DNA from: an uncultured Phocaeicola sp.
Lineage (GTDB): Bacteria; Bacteroidota; Bacteroidia; Bacteroidales; Bacteroidaceae
Direction of reading: 5' to 3'
Assembly: GCA_948566455.1 (NCBI GenBank)
Contig: CAOYQO010000002.1
Coordinates: forward strand, 145,277-209,276
Length of the DNA stretch: 64,000 bases
A program made the translations under genes and the position numbers. Below the pieces are notes generated by a model that made no database searches, was not told the DNA's origin, and worked only from the letters and a program-made list of their open reading frames with translations. This document shows, in pieces, positions 48,372-56,981 of the stretch. The stretch's first letter is position 1, and every line of letters begins with the position of its first letter.

Positions 48372-49316
48372 TTAATTTCTATAACGATATTCCTTAAAAT
48401 ATTCCACTATCTTCTGCAAGCCATCTCCCAATTCAATTGTTGGCTGCCAATTCAGTTTCTCTTTTGCCAGCGTAATATCAGGTTGGCGCTGTTTCGGATC
48501 ATCATGCGGAAGCGGCTTAAATACCAACTTCGATTTAGATCCTGTTAATTGGATGACTTTTTCAGCTAGTTCAAGAATGGAAAATTCATTCGGATTTCCA
48601 AGGTTTACCGGGCCAATAAATTCATCCTCTGTATTCATCATTCGCACCATTCCTTCTATCAAGTCATCAATATACTGAAAGCTTCGAGTCTGATCCCCTG
48701 TCCCATAGATTGTTATATCATGGTTTTGCAGTGCCTGAACAACAAAATTAGAAACGACTCTACCATCATTCGGCAACATCCGCGGACCATACGTGTTAAA
48801 GATACGAATTATTTTAATACGAATATTGTTTTGACGATGATAATCCATAAACAAAGTCTCAGAACAACGTTTTCCTTCATCATAACAAGATCTGATGCCA
48901 ATCGGATTCACATTTCCCCAATAACTTTCTACCTGAGGATGTACTACTGGATCACCATATACTTCACTTGTTGACGCTTGTAAAATCTTAGCATTTGTCT
49001 TCTTCGCCAACCCCAACATATTAATAGCTCCCAGTACGGAAGTCTTAATCGTTTTGATCGCATCATATTGGTAATGTATTGGTGATGCCGGACAAGCCAA
49101 GTTATAAATCTCATCAAGGCCTTCAATGAGATAGGGAAATTCTACATCATGATTCACAAATTCAAAATGAGAATTGTTCTTCAGATGCTCTATATTCGTT
49201 TCTACACCGGTAAATAAGTTATCCAAGCATATGACATGATGCCCTTCATTTATTAACCTTGTGCATAAGTGCGACCCTATAAACCCGGCACCTCCGCTAA
49301 CCAATATTTTTTTCAT
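48372..49316 (-). CDS. uxs: UDP-glucuronate decarboxylase (UDP-xylose synthase)
   Basis: 314 residues, extended SDR fold: [14 protein letters not shown] loop at 7-17, TSEVYGDP motif, and catalytic Tyr145/Lys149 in CYDEGKR. The [19 protein letters not shown] signature is that of UXS enzymes rather than UDP-glucose epimerases. It converts UDP-glucuronate to UDP-xylose for surface glycans. No capsule cluster accompanies it here; the following gene is a signalling kinase. Confidence 0.9.
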   Translation of the reverse strand: MKKILVSGGAGFIGSHLCTRLINEGHHVICLDNLFTGVETNIEHLKNNSHFEFVNHDVEFPYLIEGLDEIYNLACPASPIHYQYDAIKTIKTSVLGAINMLGLAKKTNAKILQASTSEVYGDPVVHPQVESYWGNVNPIGIRSCYDEGKRCSETLFMDYHRQNNIRIKIIRIFNTYGPRMLPNDGRVVSNFVVQALQNHDITIYGTGDQTRSFQYIDDLIEGMVRMMNTEDEFIGPVNLGNPNEFSILELAEKVIQLTGSKSKLVFKPLPHDDPKQRQPDITLAKEKLNWQPTIELGDGLQKIVEYFKEYRYRN

Positions 49317-49458
49317 GTAAGAATTTTATAATGCCCGAAGACACATGTAACCTGTTCGTTTGTTTATGTTGGCAAAAGTAGGAGATTTGGTTAACTTATG
49401 CAAGTTTGTAACCGGATATTTCACTTGTTAAGGATAACAAAAGAACATAATAGAAACA

Positions 49459-49481
49459 AAAATGCCCATTTTGGGCATTTT
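49459..49481 (-). terminator. Terminator of the ibrB-ibrA-GNAT operon
   Basis: AAAATGCCCA (49459-49468) pairs with TGGGCATTTT (49472-49481), loop TTT. On the minus strand it is followed by TTTTTG. The stem overlaps the stop codon of the ParB-like gene (49480-49482). Confidence 0.85.
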
Positions 49482-50013
49482 ATTCTTCGGGAACCGGTGT
49501 TTCAACCGGGTTCGGAATACTAAAACTCTTGTCCGAAAACAAATCCGCCAAACCGGAAATCTGCTTCAAACGGAGTAATTCATCCCGATCCATGCCAATA
49601 TTTTTCATAATCCATTGATCGGACATGCCTGCTTTATCCAACTCAGCCACAATGTGACACATCAACTCTATATTATGTGAGCCACGCGCACGATTATGCC
49701 GAATGGTAGACGCCATGCGGTTAGAAAGTTCTTTATCAATCACCACTACAGGCAGCAAACCATTTTCCCGTTGATAAATACGTTTAGAACTTCTCAACAC
49801 GCTATAACGATGATATCCATCAACCAATATATAACGGTCAGTTTCATTATCGTAGTAACATACACAAGGCATCGTAAAACCATCTTCCCAAATAGAAAGT
49901 TCCAATAGTTTCATTTCAGGAGGCGCCACGATGTTGGGATTATAATCATTCGCCACTATTTTTTCCAACGGTACAGCTTTCACAGCATATACCGGACTTT
50001 GATCTACACTCAT
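49480..50013 (-). CDS. ibrB: IbrB-like ParB/Srx-fold protein
   Basis: 177 residues with a ParB N-terminal-type core: PLEKIVANDYNPN, LVDGYHRYSVLRS (the GxHR nucleotide motif) and IRHNRARGSHNIELM. The ParB/sulfiredoxin superfamily binds CTP or ATP. Beside a DUF3440 PAPS-reductase-like gene, this is the IbrB arrangement of E. coli, named for regulating immunoglobulin-binding proteins. Not the chromosome-partition ParB: it lacks the HTH and dimer domains. Its ATG overlaps the stop of ibrA (50010-50013). Confidence 0.82.
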   Translation of the reverse strand: MSVDQSPVYAVKAVPLEKIVANDYNPNIVAPPEMKLLELSIWEDGFTMPCVCYYDNETDRYILVDGYHRYSVLRSSKRIYQRENGLLPVVVIDKELSNRMASTIRHNRARGSHNIELMCHIVAELDKAGMSDQWIMKNIGMDRDELLRLKQISGLADLFSDKSFSIPNPVETPVPEE

Positions 50014-51302
50014 AACATCATATTTTTGAATTGTTCCATTATTTTATCTCGTTTGTATGCTTCTTCTTTGTTTAAGGCAAACCCCATATACTTGCAGGCA
50101 TGATCGTTTTTCAGGATACAGACACACATTCTCTTATAAGTTGGAATCTCACGAAACTCAGAAATTTCAATATCGTCCAGATAGTCCATCTTCACAGGTT
50201 TCTTATGTGTCTTGTAATTAGTAGTATTCACTACTTCCAGCGACACACCGGCATCCCTAAGCTTTTGAATGGTCTCTTCACTAAGGCATCCGCCTTTCGT
50301 ACGCCAGAATTCAATACTAACGGTCAATTTCTTCAAGTAATTACGCCGGGTACTCTCAGGCAATGTAGAAAGCAGGAACTGCATAAATTCTTTCCAGGTA
50401 TACCCCTTCGGCAAGCGAACGGTTTGCCATCCCATAGCATGTGTTCCGCCATAAATTCCAGTAAAGTTCACCCCGTTCACACGGCCCACCATCTTACCCC
50501 AGGTAGTAGGGTCAATTACTTTATAAAGCCGAAGACTTTCCTGAGCTTCACATAGAAATGGACTTGCTACACGTTGACGTTCAATGTTAACGCCAGCTTT
50601 ATAATATAAATCATATAAATGATTATAATCCCATCCGAATTTTCCATTAGCCACCCAGATATCCGTCGTTTTCCAATCGAATATAGGATATGCATTGAAA
50701 ATATCGTTTCCTATCTTAGAAGTCCAACGATAATTATGATACATTTGATATTTCCGCGCAAGATGAATACTGCGCCAGCGATTGAAGCTCTCCTGTGTAC
50801 GAATACCGATTAGAAAACAAGAACGAACCGCATCTCTTTTTTCATGCAACCACTTGGCAAAGTGCATTTGGAATTCATAGTCCCACATTGCATCGGTATA
50901 AAAGGGAAAGCTCTTTACGTCCATACTTCCCTTTGGCATCTGCCGCACCCATATTTCTTCCATCTCCGGATCCCAGGGACGCCAGTAATTCTGATACATA
51001 GAGGTACAAGTAGTGACTTTAAAAGGCACACACACTCGATAGACTTCCAAAATATCCTTGTTTGCCTCCAGAATACGGTCTACATAATCAATTGTCATGC
51101 TATACTGGATTTCATAATCCATATGGTAAACACAAAGTTTCCGCTTGAGATTATTGCGCCGGATATAGTCAATACACAAGTTCAGTAATACACCACTATC
51201 TTTCCCTCCGGAAAAAGACACGCAGATGTTATCGAACTCCTTAAATATAATATGTAGCCGTTCTTGTGCTAATTCATATACATTCTTCTGAGCCTCCCCC
51301 AT
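50010..51302 (-). CDS. ibrA: IbrA-like PAPS-reductase-family PP-loop ATPase (DUF3440)
   Basis: 430 residues. The N-terminal part has the PP-loop SGGKDSG at residues 31-37 (VSFSGGKDSGVLLNL) and YHMDYEIQYS, as in PAPS reductases and DndC. The C-terminal half (DUF3440) has WAKWLH-type and KKTVSIEFWRTKGG segments. Such ATP-pyrophosphatases activate a substrate by adenylation; here the sulfate-reduction Cys motif is not seen. Clustered with IbrB and a GNAT, and tightly coupled, so a shared, unknown pathway is likely. Sulfate assimilation is unlikely. Confidence 0.85.
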   Translation of the reverse strand: MGEAQKNVYELAQERLHIIFKEFDNICVSFSGGKDSGVLLNLCIDYIRRNNLKRKLCVYHMDYEIQYSMTIDYVDRILEANKDILEVYRVCVPFKVTTCTSMYQNYWRPWDPEMEEIWVRQMPKGSMDVKSFPFYTDAMWDYEFQMHFAKWLHEKRDAVRSCFLIGIRTQESFNRWRSIHLARKYQMYHNYRWTSKIGNDIFNAYPIFDWKTTDIWVANGKFGWDYNHLYDLYYKAGVNIERQRVASPFLCEAQESLRLYKVIDPTTWGKMVGRVNGVNFTGIYGGTHAMGWQTVRLPKGYTWKEFMQFLLSTLPESTRRNYLKKLTVSIEFWRTKGGCLSEETIQKLRDAGVSLEVVNTTNYKTHKKPVKMDYLDDIEISEFREIPTYKRMCVCILKNDHACKYMGFALNKEEAYKRDKIMEQFKNMML

Positions 51303-51304
51303 TT

Positions 51305-51700
51305 TTAATTCTCCTTATTCATTTTCACATAGCGCTTCCACTCTTTCTCTACTGAAAAGCCTAATTCCTTAAATATCTCCTGATGCTCTACAAATGTAAC
51401 TGAACTCAAATATTTATCTTTATCCATTTTGGCTATGACCTTTTCTAAAAGAGCTTTTAATACTTCTGCATTATTATTCCTTATATAATAGTTATTAATA
51501 ACTGCTTCCCGCTTTTTATATTCCAGCGGTATAAAACCTACAACTTCTTTTCCATCCACTGCAACAAACCACACAAAACTTTCCGACGTACGGAAAGGAT
51601 AATTATAGTTCTGTTTTAAGACTTCCGGATTCATTACTAAAGGAGCTACAAGTTGATACAACCGTTTCTCCGTACCTTGCAATTCTATTATTTGCGTCAT
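51305..51700 (-). CDS. GNAT-like acetyltransferase linked to ibrA/ibrB
   Basis: 131 residues: QLVAPLVMNPEVLKQ, SFVWFVAVDGKEVVGFIPLEYKK (the beta3-beta4 of GNATs), and KALLEKVIAKMDKDKY. The acetyl-CoA loop is not sharply preserved, so the call is at the fold level. It starts the operon: its stop lies 2 nt before the ibrA start. Possibly modifies the same substrate that IbrA adenylates; this is inference from operon order only. Confidence 0.68.
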   Translation of the reverse strand: MTQIIELQGTEKRLYQLVAPLVMNPEVLKQNYNYPFRTSESFVWFVAVDGKEVVGFIPLEYKKREAVINNYYIRNNNAEVLKALLEKVIAKMDKDKYLSSVTFVEHQEIFKELGFSVEKEWKRYVKMNKEN

Positions 51701-51755
51701 AGCTATCTGTTATTTATTATGGTTTGAGTTTAATTCCCACATAAAATAGTGCAGA

Positions 51756-51785
51756 CAAAATTAAATAAAAAAAGAATAGAGACAA
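51756..51785 (-). promoter_or_regulatory. Promoter of the GNAT-ibrA-ibrB operon
   Basis: On the minus strand: TTG at 51783-51785, exactly 19 bp, then TAATTTTG at 51756-51763, about 55 bp before the first start codon. Confidence 0.75.
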
Positions 51786-52155
51786 TAAAGAATCAAGAAA
51801 ATTAATAAAATTATATTTATTAAACACATTATCTTAAACTACAGTATATTTCTATAAAATTACTTATTGGGGTTGCATACCAAGGTAGTTACCGCAAACT
51901 GATGTACTATTCGGCACCGCAATATATCAACAATAGAAAATCAAAACGGGTTGACAAGGGAACTCACATTCTGACACTTTGCATTTTTAATCTATTGAGA
52001 ATCCCATATTCCCGGGTTGATACCCACAAAGATGAAAATACGCCAATAAAAAATGGCAAGAAGCAGATTTTGAGATAAATATCGAAATCATGACATTTTT
52101 TTTAGAATGAAATACCCCCTGAAAAGTGCACAAACAAGCATATAATCCGGATGCC
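51786..52155. other. Non-coding stretch upstream of the ibr operon
   Basis: AT-rich, with no open frame of interest. TTG near 51951 with ACACTTTG about 20 bp later is a one-mismatch promoter-like pair on the plus strand, but nothing recognisable follows it. The text between 51870 and 52080 does not resemble any gene I know and could be a decayed element. Confidence 0.4.
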
Positions 52156-52243
52156 GTAACCCTTTTACCTATAAGTAGTAACCTTTTTACCTGTAAGTAG
52201 TAACCCTTTTACTTGTAAGTAGTAACCCTTTTACCCATAAACA
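52156..52243. repeat. Four tandem 22-bp units with an AAAAGGGT core on the minus strand
   Basis: Units begin with GTAACC at 52156, 52178, 52200 and 52222 and read GTAACCCTTTTACC with small changes, then about 8 variable bases. A fifth degenerate unit starts at 52244. On the minus strand each has TAAAAGGGTTAC. Confidence 0.88.
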
Positions 52244-52437
52244 ATAACCTTTTTTGCATAAATCCCCTGAAATCCGGAAAAATATGCAGAAAATGCGCAT
52301 TATTATTATTCGTCTATCCAAAAAATACGCCGGAATGCGATTATTTTTGAAGTAACAAGTCAGGAAAATAAAGAATACTGTGACAGAATGACACAAATTT
52401 CTTTCCTATGGTAACACTTTCTAAAGACTATAAATTA

Positions 52438-53163
52438 TCAGATTTCCTCTAATGCATAATATTGATAATCACGGAGAACTGTTTGAAGAAACTGCTCTTG
52501 ATTACCATCACGGGGAGTTATGGTAAGAAGTTCCTGGACTTTCTTTGCCAATTGTGCAATGCGGTGCACACGATCCTTCTTACCGTCCTGCAATGTCCGG
52601 GTAATAACATTTATTTGCTCCAGCGACAAATCGGCTGCTTGTGGATAAGTGGGACGATAATCTTTCGTCAGATAATCAAACTCATCAAGGCTGACATGGA
52701 TCTTGCGATAGTTCTGTTCTTTGATAACCATGGTCCCGGCTGCAAGATCCCCCATCCGCTGACTGTTCTTCGTTAATAGTACCACCAATAGTCCGAAACC
52801 ACCGGTAAGCAGACTATCAATCGGAAAAAGAAGCCAACGAAGCAAATAAGAACTAATGCCGGGCGTAGAACCGTCTGCCTTCACTACACGAATGTTCATC
52901 AGATTTTTCCCGAAACTTCGTCCATGATTGAACATTTCACATAGAAACGAATAGCCTAATACCGGCAGATAGACTACAATCATAATAAGAATCATTATAA
53001 AATCCGATGAGATTCGGAGTGTAGAAAGCAGGGTAGCCGTTGCATATACATAGAAGCCTATCAGAATAAAATCGATCACCAACGCAATGAGTCGCTCACC
53101 AATACTCGCAGGTGTTTGGCTGATACGAACAAATTGCCCGGTAATAATTGTAGTTTCTGCCAT
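52438..53163 (-). CDS. RDD-family membrane protein
   Basis: 241 residues: SIGERLIALVIDFILIGFYV contains the Arg...Asp pattern of the RDD domain, then GRSFGKNLMNIRVVKADG and the LLFPIDSLLTG helix. A cytoplasmic C-terminal tail (about 90 residues) is helical. Function unclear; RDD proteins may be ion transporters. Divergently transcribed from the SpoIIM operon, which pairs with RDD in many bacteria, so the two probably work together. Promoter elements of both overlap in 53191-53221. Confidence 0.88.
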   Translation of the reverse strand: MAETTIITGQFVRISQTPASIGERLIALVIDFILIGFYVYATATLLSTLRISSDFIMILIMIVVYLPVLGYSFLCEMFNHGRSFGKNLMNIRVVKADGSTPGISSYLLRWLLFPIDSLLTGGFGLLVVLLTKNSQRMGDLAAGTMVIKEQNYRKIHVSLDEFDYLTKDYRPTYPQAADLSLEQINVITRTLQDGKKDRVHRIAQLAKKVQELLTITPRDGNQEQFLQTVLRDYQYYALEEI

Positions 53164-53190
53164 TTCTGATTAAACATTTTTTGTATATCG

Positions 53191-53221
53191 TTGCAAATAT
53201 ATCATTATTCTCTTACTTTTG
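53191..53221 (+). promoter_or_regulatory. Overlapping divergent promoters of the SpoIIM operon and RDD gene
   Basis: Plus strand: TTG at 53191-53193, 20 bp, TACTTTTG at 53214-53221. Minus strand: the -7 box TATATTTG at 53194-53201. The overlap means the two may exclude each other. Confidence 0.7.
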
Positions 53222-53264
53222 TTATTGATTTCAGACAAAACTTATTTGAAACCTTTGGAAAAGC

Positions 53265-54227
53265 ATGAAAGAAGTAACGTTTATCCGTCGGAATATCGAT
53301 AAATGGAAAGAAGCCGAGAAGGTAGTGGAGCAAGCAACAAACTTGTCTCCCGACCGGCTTGCCGATGTATATACGGACCTCACTGCCGATCTGGCGTTTG
53401 CACAAACGCACTTTCCTACTTCACGTATTTCCATTTACCTGAACAACCTTGCTTCTGCACTACATAACAAGATTTACCAGAACAAACGTGAGAAATGGAC
53501 GAGGATCATCACCTTTTGGACACAAGAAATCCCACAGATCATGTATGATGCCCGTCGGGAACTATTGGTTTCATTGATCATTTTTACCGTCAGCGTGCTG
53601 ATTGGGGCAGTTTCTGCTGCGGGTGATCTCGATTTCGTCCGTTTGATTCTGGGGAACGGCTATGTGGACATGACCTTAGATAACATAGCCAACGGTGAGC
53701 CAATGGCAGTGTATAACGGCTCTTCCGAAGTTCCTATGTTCCTGGGAATCACACTAAATAATATTATGGTTTCTTTCTATTGCTTTGCCATGGGAATCCT
53801 AACAAGCTTTGGTACAGGATATATGCTTTTCAATAATGGAGTTATGATCGGCGCATTCCAGATGTTCTTTTTCCAGCATGACTTACTTTGGGAATCCATG
53901 CTTGCCATATGGCTGCATGGGACACTTGAAATCTGGTCTATTATTGTTGCCGGAGCTGCCGGACTGGCTTTGGGCAATGGATGGCTTTTCCCCGGAACAT
54001 ATTCAAGACTGGAATCGTTCAAAAGAGGAGCCAAAAGAGGAGTGAAAATAGTTGTAGGTACAATCCCCATATTCATAATGGCAGGATTTATCGAAAGTTT
54101 CATCACGCGCCATACCGAATTACCGAATATACTGAGACTCAGCCTGATCCTCATTTCTCTTGCATTTATTATATTCTACTATATTTATTTACCTAATAAG
54201 AAACGACATGGAATCACAAAAGCCTAA
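53265..54227 (+). CDS. Stage II sporulation protein M family (SpoIIM/DUF95)
   Basis: 320 residues: soluble N-terminal ~100 residues (FIRRNIDKWKEAEKVVEQA), then helices with ITLNNIMVSFYCFAMGILTSFGTGY and WLHGTLEIWSIIVAGAAGLALG, the conserved GH/HG.xE motifs of SpoIIM. In spore-formers SpoIIM belongs to the engulfment complex; in non-sporing bacteria the family occurs in this MoxR/DUF58 operon and its role is unknown. First gene of the operon. Confidence 0.88.
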   Translation: MKEVTFIRRNIDKWKEAEKVVEQATNLSPDRLADVYTDLTADLAFAQTHFPTSRISIYLNNLASALHNKIYQNKREKWTRIITFWTQEIPQIMYDARRELLVSLIIFTVSVLIGAVSAAGDLDFVRLILGNGYVDMTLDNIANGEPMAVYNGSSEVPMFLGITLNNIMVSFYCFAMGILTSFGTGYMLFNNGVMIGAFQMFFFQHDLLWESMLAIWLHGTLEIWSIIVAGAAGLALGNGWLFPGTYSRLESFKRGAKRGVKIVVGTIPIFIMAGFIESFITRHTELPNILRLSLILISLAFIIFYYIYLPNKKRHGITKA

Positions 54228-55134
54228 AATTGCAATGTATGTGAAACGCTCTTTCGGAGAGAAGTTAAATGCATCTTTTGATTTTATAAGGGAGAACTGG
54301 AAGCTGATGCTAAAGTTTACCACATATCTGCTTTTACCACTCTGTCTCATCCAAGCCCTAAGTCTAAATGGTATGATGAAAGGGATGGAAAGTATAGTGG
54401 AGGGCATGGATATTTCTTCCGATACGGCTCTCCTTATCTCATTCCTCTCATACTATGGCTTGTTTGCACTTCTTCTCATAATAGGAATTGTATTGCAAGC
54501 TTCGCTGATATATGCAATGATCCGAACCTATAATGAACGCGAAGAGCGCCTGCAAGGTATTACCTTGAAAATGCTGACACCTTTGTTGTTCCATAACATC
54601 AGAAGATTATTCATCATTGTACTTTTCGGATTACTATTAACAGTATGTGTTAGTTTTATATTAGGCGCTTTAAGCGTCATGTTCTTCCCTATCACGTTTT
54701 TATTTGCTCTCATTGCAATAGTTTTTGCCGTGCCACTTGCCCTCTGGGCACCTATCTACTTATTCGAAAATATTTCCATAATGGAAGCATTTAAGAAAAC
54801 TTTCCGTCTGGGCTTTGCTACCTGGGGAGGTGTCTTCCTTATTTCTTTAGTCATGGGAATCATAGCCGGCATACTACAGGGAGTCACCTTGGTGCCCTGG
54901 TATGCAGCTACAATTGTAAAAATACTCTTCACTATGAGTGACGTAGGAAGTGAAGCAACCGTATCAGTAGGATATAGCTTCATGCTCTATCTACTGGCTA
55001 TTGTGCAGGCATTCGGTACTTATCTGGCAATGATTTTCACATTTGTGGGATTAGCCTATCAATACGGGCATGCATCCGAAAAGATGGATAGTGTAACGAT
55101 AGAAAGTGACATTGATAACTTTGACAAACTCTAA
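54208..55134 (+). CDS. Polytopic membrane protein of the SpoIIM-MoxR operon
   Basis: 308 residues from ATG 54208, which overlaps the previous gene by 20 bp. The frame opens earlier, but the MESQKPKIAMYVKRSFGEK start has the best fit. About six hydrophobic segments, with the pattern LNASFDFIRENWKLMLKFTTY and IYLFENISIMEAFKKTFRLGF seen in membrane proteins of bacterial DUF4013-like or GPDP-membrane-domain type. I cannot name the family with confidence. Translational coupling ties it to SpoIIM. Confidence 0.75.
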   Translation: MESQKPKIAMYVKRSFGEKLNASFDFIRENWKLMLKFTTYLLLPLCLIQALSLNGMMKGMESIVEGMDISSDTALLISFLSYYGLFALLLIIGIVLQASLIYAMIRTYNEREERLQGITLKMLTPLLFHNIRRLFIIVLFGLLLTVCVSFILGALSVMFFPITFLFALIAIVFAVPLALWAPIYLFENISIMEAFKKTFRLGFATWGGVFLISLVMGIIAGILQGVTLVPWYAATIVKILFTMSDVGSEATVSVGYSFMLYLLAIVQAFGTYLAMIFTFVGLAYQYGHASEKMDSVTIESDIDNFDKL

Positions 55135-55144
55135 ATCAATCTAA

Positions 55145-55759
55145 ATGACTTTTTCTCCGGCTGATACATTGGTTTGTGATACTACGCAGCTTGCTGTGTG
55201 GCAATCTGACGCAGATTACAACTACAACCGTGAGTTAATAGCCCCCGAAGTGAATATATTCGAATGGCTCAACAGGTGGTTCGGAGAAATATTGCAGAGT
55301 ATATTTGGCAGTCAGTTTGCTGAAGATTATTCAAAAACGATTCTGATAAGTGTTGCTGTCCTCATGCTGTTACTGATCGGCTGGTTCATTTATAAAAAAA
55401 ATCCGGCAATATTCATACGTTCCCGCAAGAATGCTTTACCTTACAGTGTGGGGGAAGATATCATTTATGGAGTTGATTTTGCCCTAAAAATAGCCTCTTC
55501 CCTTTCCCGCCACGATTACAGGGAAGCAATCCGACTGCTATATTTGCAAACATTGAAGCAACTCAGTGACGAAAAACGTATTGACTGGCAACTCTATAAA
55601 ACGCCTACACAATATATTTATGAAGTACGGATGCCTGCATTTCAGAGGTTAACCCATCACTTTTTGCGAGTGCGCTATGGAAACTTTGAAGCAACGGAAG
55701 AATTATTCCAGACCATGCTATCCTTACAGGGAGAAGTCAAGAAAGGAGGCATTGTATGA
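55145..55759 (+). CDS. DUF4129 protein
   Basis: 204 residues: no signal peptide, one transmembrane helix (about residues 75-92, ILISVAVLMLLLIGWFIY) and a C-terminal cytoplasmic domain (HDYREAIRLLYLQTLKQLSD, then HHFLRVRYGNFEATEE), the DUF4129 core. The family occurs with MoxR, DUF58 and transglutaminase-like proteins. Stop overlaps the next start (ATGA, 55756-55759). Confidence 0.82.
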   Translation: MTFSPADTLVCDTTQLAVWQSDADYNYNRELIAPEVNIFEWLNRWFGEILQSIFGSQFAEDYSKTILISVAVLMLLLIGWFIYKKNPAIFIRSRKNALPYSVGEDIIYGVDFALKIASSLSRHDYREAIRLLYLQTLKQLSDEKRIDWQLYKTPTQYIYEVRMPAFQRLTHHFLRVRYGNFEATEELFQTMLSLQGEVKKGGIV

Positions 55760-56970
55760 AAGGAAATCACTTGTTTATCATCTGTATTGCCATCTTTTTA
55801 CTCTTAATGTTCGCGATAGAATGTAGATTACCCAAAAAGTTTGTATGGGCTCCTAGTTTCAGCCACTACGATAAACAACCTTTCGGATGTGCCGTTTTCG
55901 ACAGTTTGCTATCTACGTCGTTACCAAAGGGGTATTCTTTATCTCGAAAAACCTTTTATGAACTGGAACAGGAAGACACAATCTCTCGTAGAGGCATATT
56001 AGTAGCCACTAATAACCTGTCTCTGACAGATGTGGATGTAGAAGCAATACTAAAGATAGCAAAACGGGGAAATAAGATTATGCTGGTGAGTAACTCTTTC
56101 AACAGAAATTTAGAAGATACATTGGATTTTAATAGCAGTTATTCCTACTTTAGCCCGGCATTATTAAAAAAATATGCAGCTGCATCATTGGAGAAAGATA
56201 CTCTCTTCTGGATAGGAGATTCTGCCGCATATCCCCGGCAATCCTTCTATTTCTATCCTCAATTGTGTTCTTCTTACCTCATGCCCGATTCGCTTCCGGC
56301 TAAGGTACTGGCAGAAAAGGGTATTCCAAGTGTCCCAATAGCCTTATCCTATCCATGGGGAAAAGGTGAAATAATCCTGGTCTCTACTCCCCTGCTCTTT
56401 ACTAATTATGGAGTATTAGATGGAAAAAATGCGACTTACATTTTCCGCCTATTATCCCAAATGGGAGATTTACCCATTGTCCGCACCGAAGGTTACATGA
56501 AGCAAACGGCCCAAATACAGATGTCCCCTTTCCGGTATTTCCTTTCTCAAAGACCGCTGAGATGGGCTTTGTATTTGACGATGTTCACCATTATCCTCTT
56601 CATGGTATTCACCGCCCGAAGGAGGCAACGGGTAATTCCTATCATCTACCAACCGGAAAACAAATCGCTGGAATTTACCGAACTGATAGGAACTCTTTAT
56701 TTTCAAAAGAAAGATCATGCCGACTTGGTGCATAAAAAGTATATCTACTTTGCAGAAGAATTGAGAAGAGAAATTCAGGTAAATATAGAGGAAGTAGCAA
56801 ATGACGAACACTCTTTCAGCAGAATAGCCCAAAAGACCGGTATGAATACAGAAGAGATCAGTGAGCTTATCCGTTCCGTCAGACCAGTGATTTATGGAGG
56901 GTGCACTATTTCTGTAGAGCAGATGAAGTATTTTATTGATAAGATGAATGAAATAATAGATCATATATAA
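55756..56970 (+). CDS. DUF4350 protein
   Basis: 404 residues: N-terminal helix (LFIICIAIFLLLMFAI), a soluble domain with DVEAILKIAKRGNKIMLVSN and YPWGKGEIILVSTPLLFTNYG (a GATase-like fold, as in DUF4350), a second helix near residue 275 (ALYLTMFTIILFMVFTA), and a cytoplasmic tail. Position between DUF4129 and MoxR is the standard operon order. Confidence 0.82.
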   Translation: MKGNHLFIICIAIFLLLMFAIECRLPKKFVWAPSFSHYDKQPFGCAVFDSLLSTSLPKGYSLSRKTFYELEQEDTISRRGILVATNNLSLTDVDVEAILKIAKRGNKIMLVSNSFNRNLEDTLDFNSSYSYFSPALLKKYAAASLEKDTLFWIGDSAAYPRQSFYFYPQLCSSYLMPDSLPAKVLAEKGIPSVPIALSYPWGKGEIILVSTPLLFTNYGVLDGKNATYIFRLLSQMGDLPIVRTEGYMKQTAQIQMSPFRYFLSQRPLRWALYLTMFTIILFMVFTARRRQRVIPIIYQPENKSLEFTELIGTLYFQKKDHADLVHKKYIYFAEELRREIQVNIEEVANDEHSFSRIAQKTGMNTEEISELIRSVRPVIYGGCTISVEQMKYFIDKMNEIIDHI

Positions 56971-56981
56971 AGAAGAAATTT

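Noticed and set aside
52156..52243. CRISPR array
   Set aside because: Period is 22 bp with no unique spacers of constant length, and there are no cas genes in the window.
52187..52396. 69-codon minus-strand open frame across the 22-bp array
   Set aside because: Repeat-derived; ends in TACTTACTT-type codons and has no start signal.
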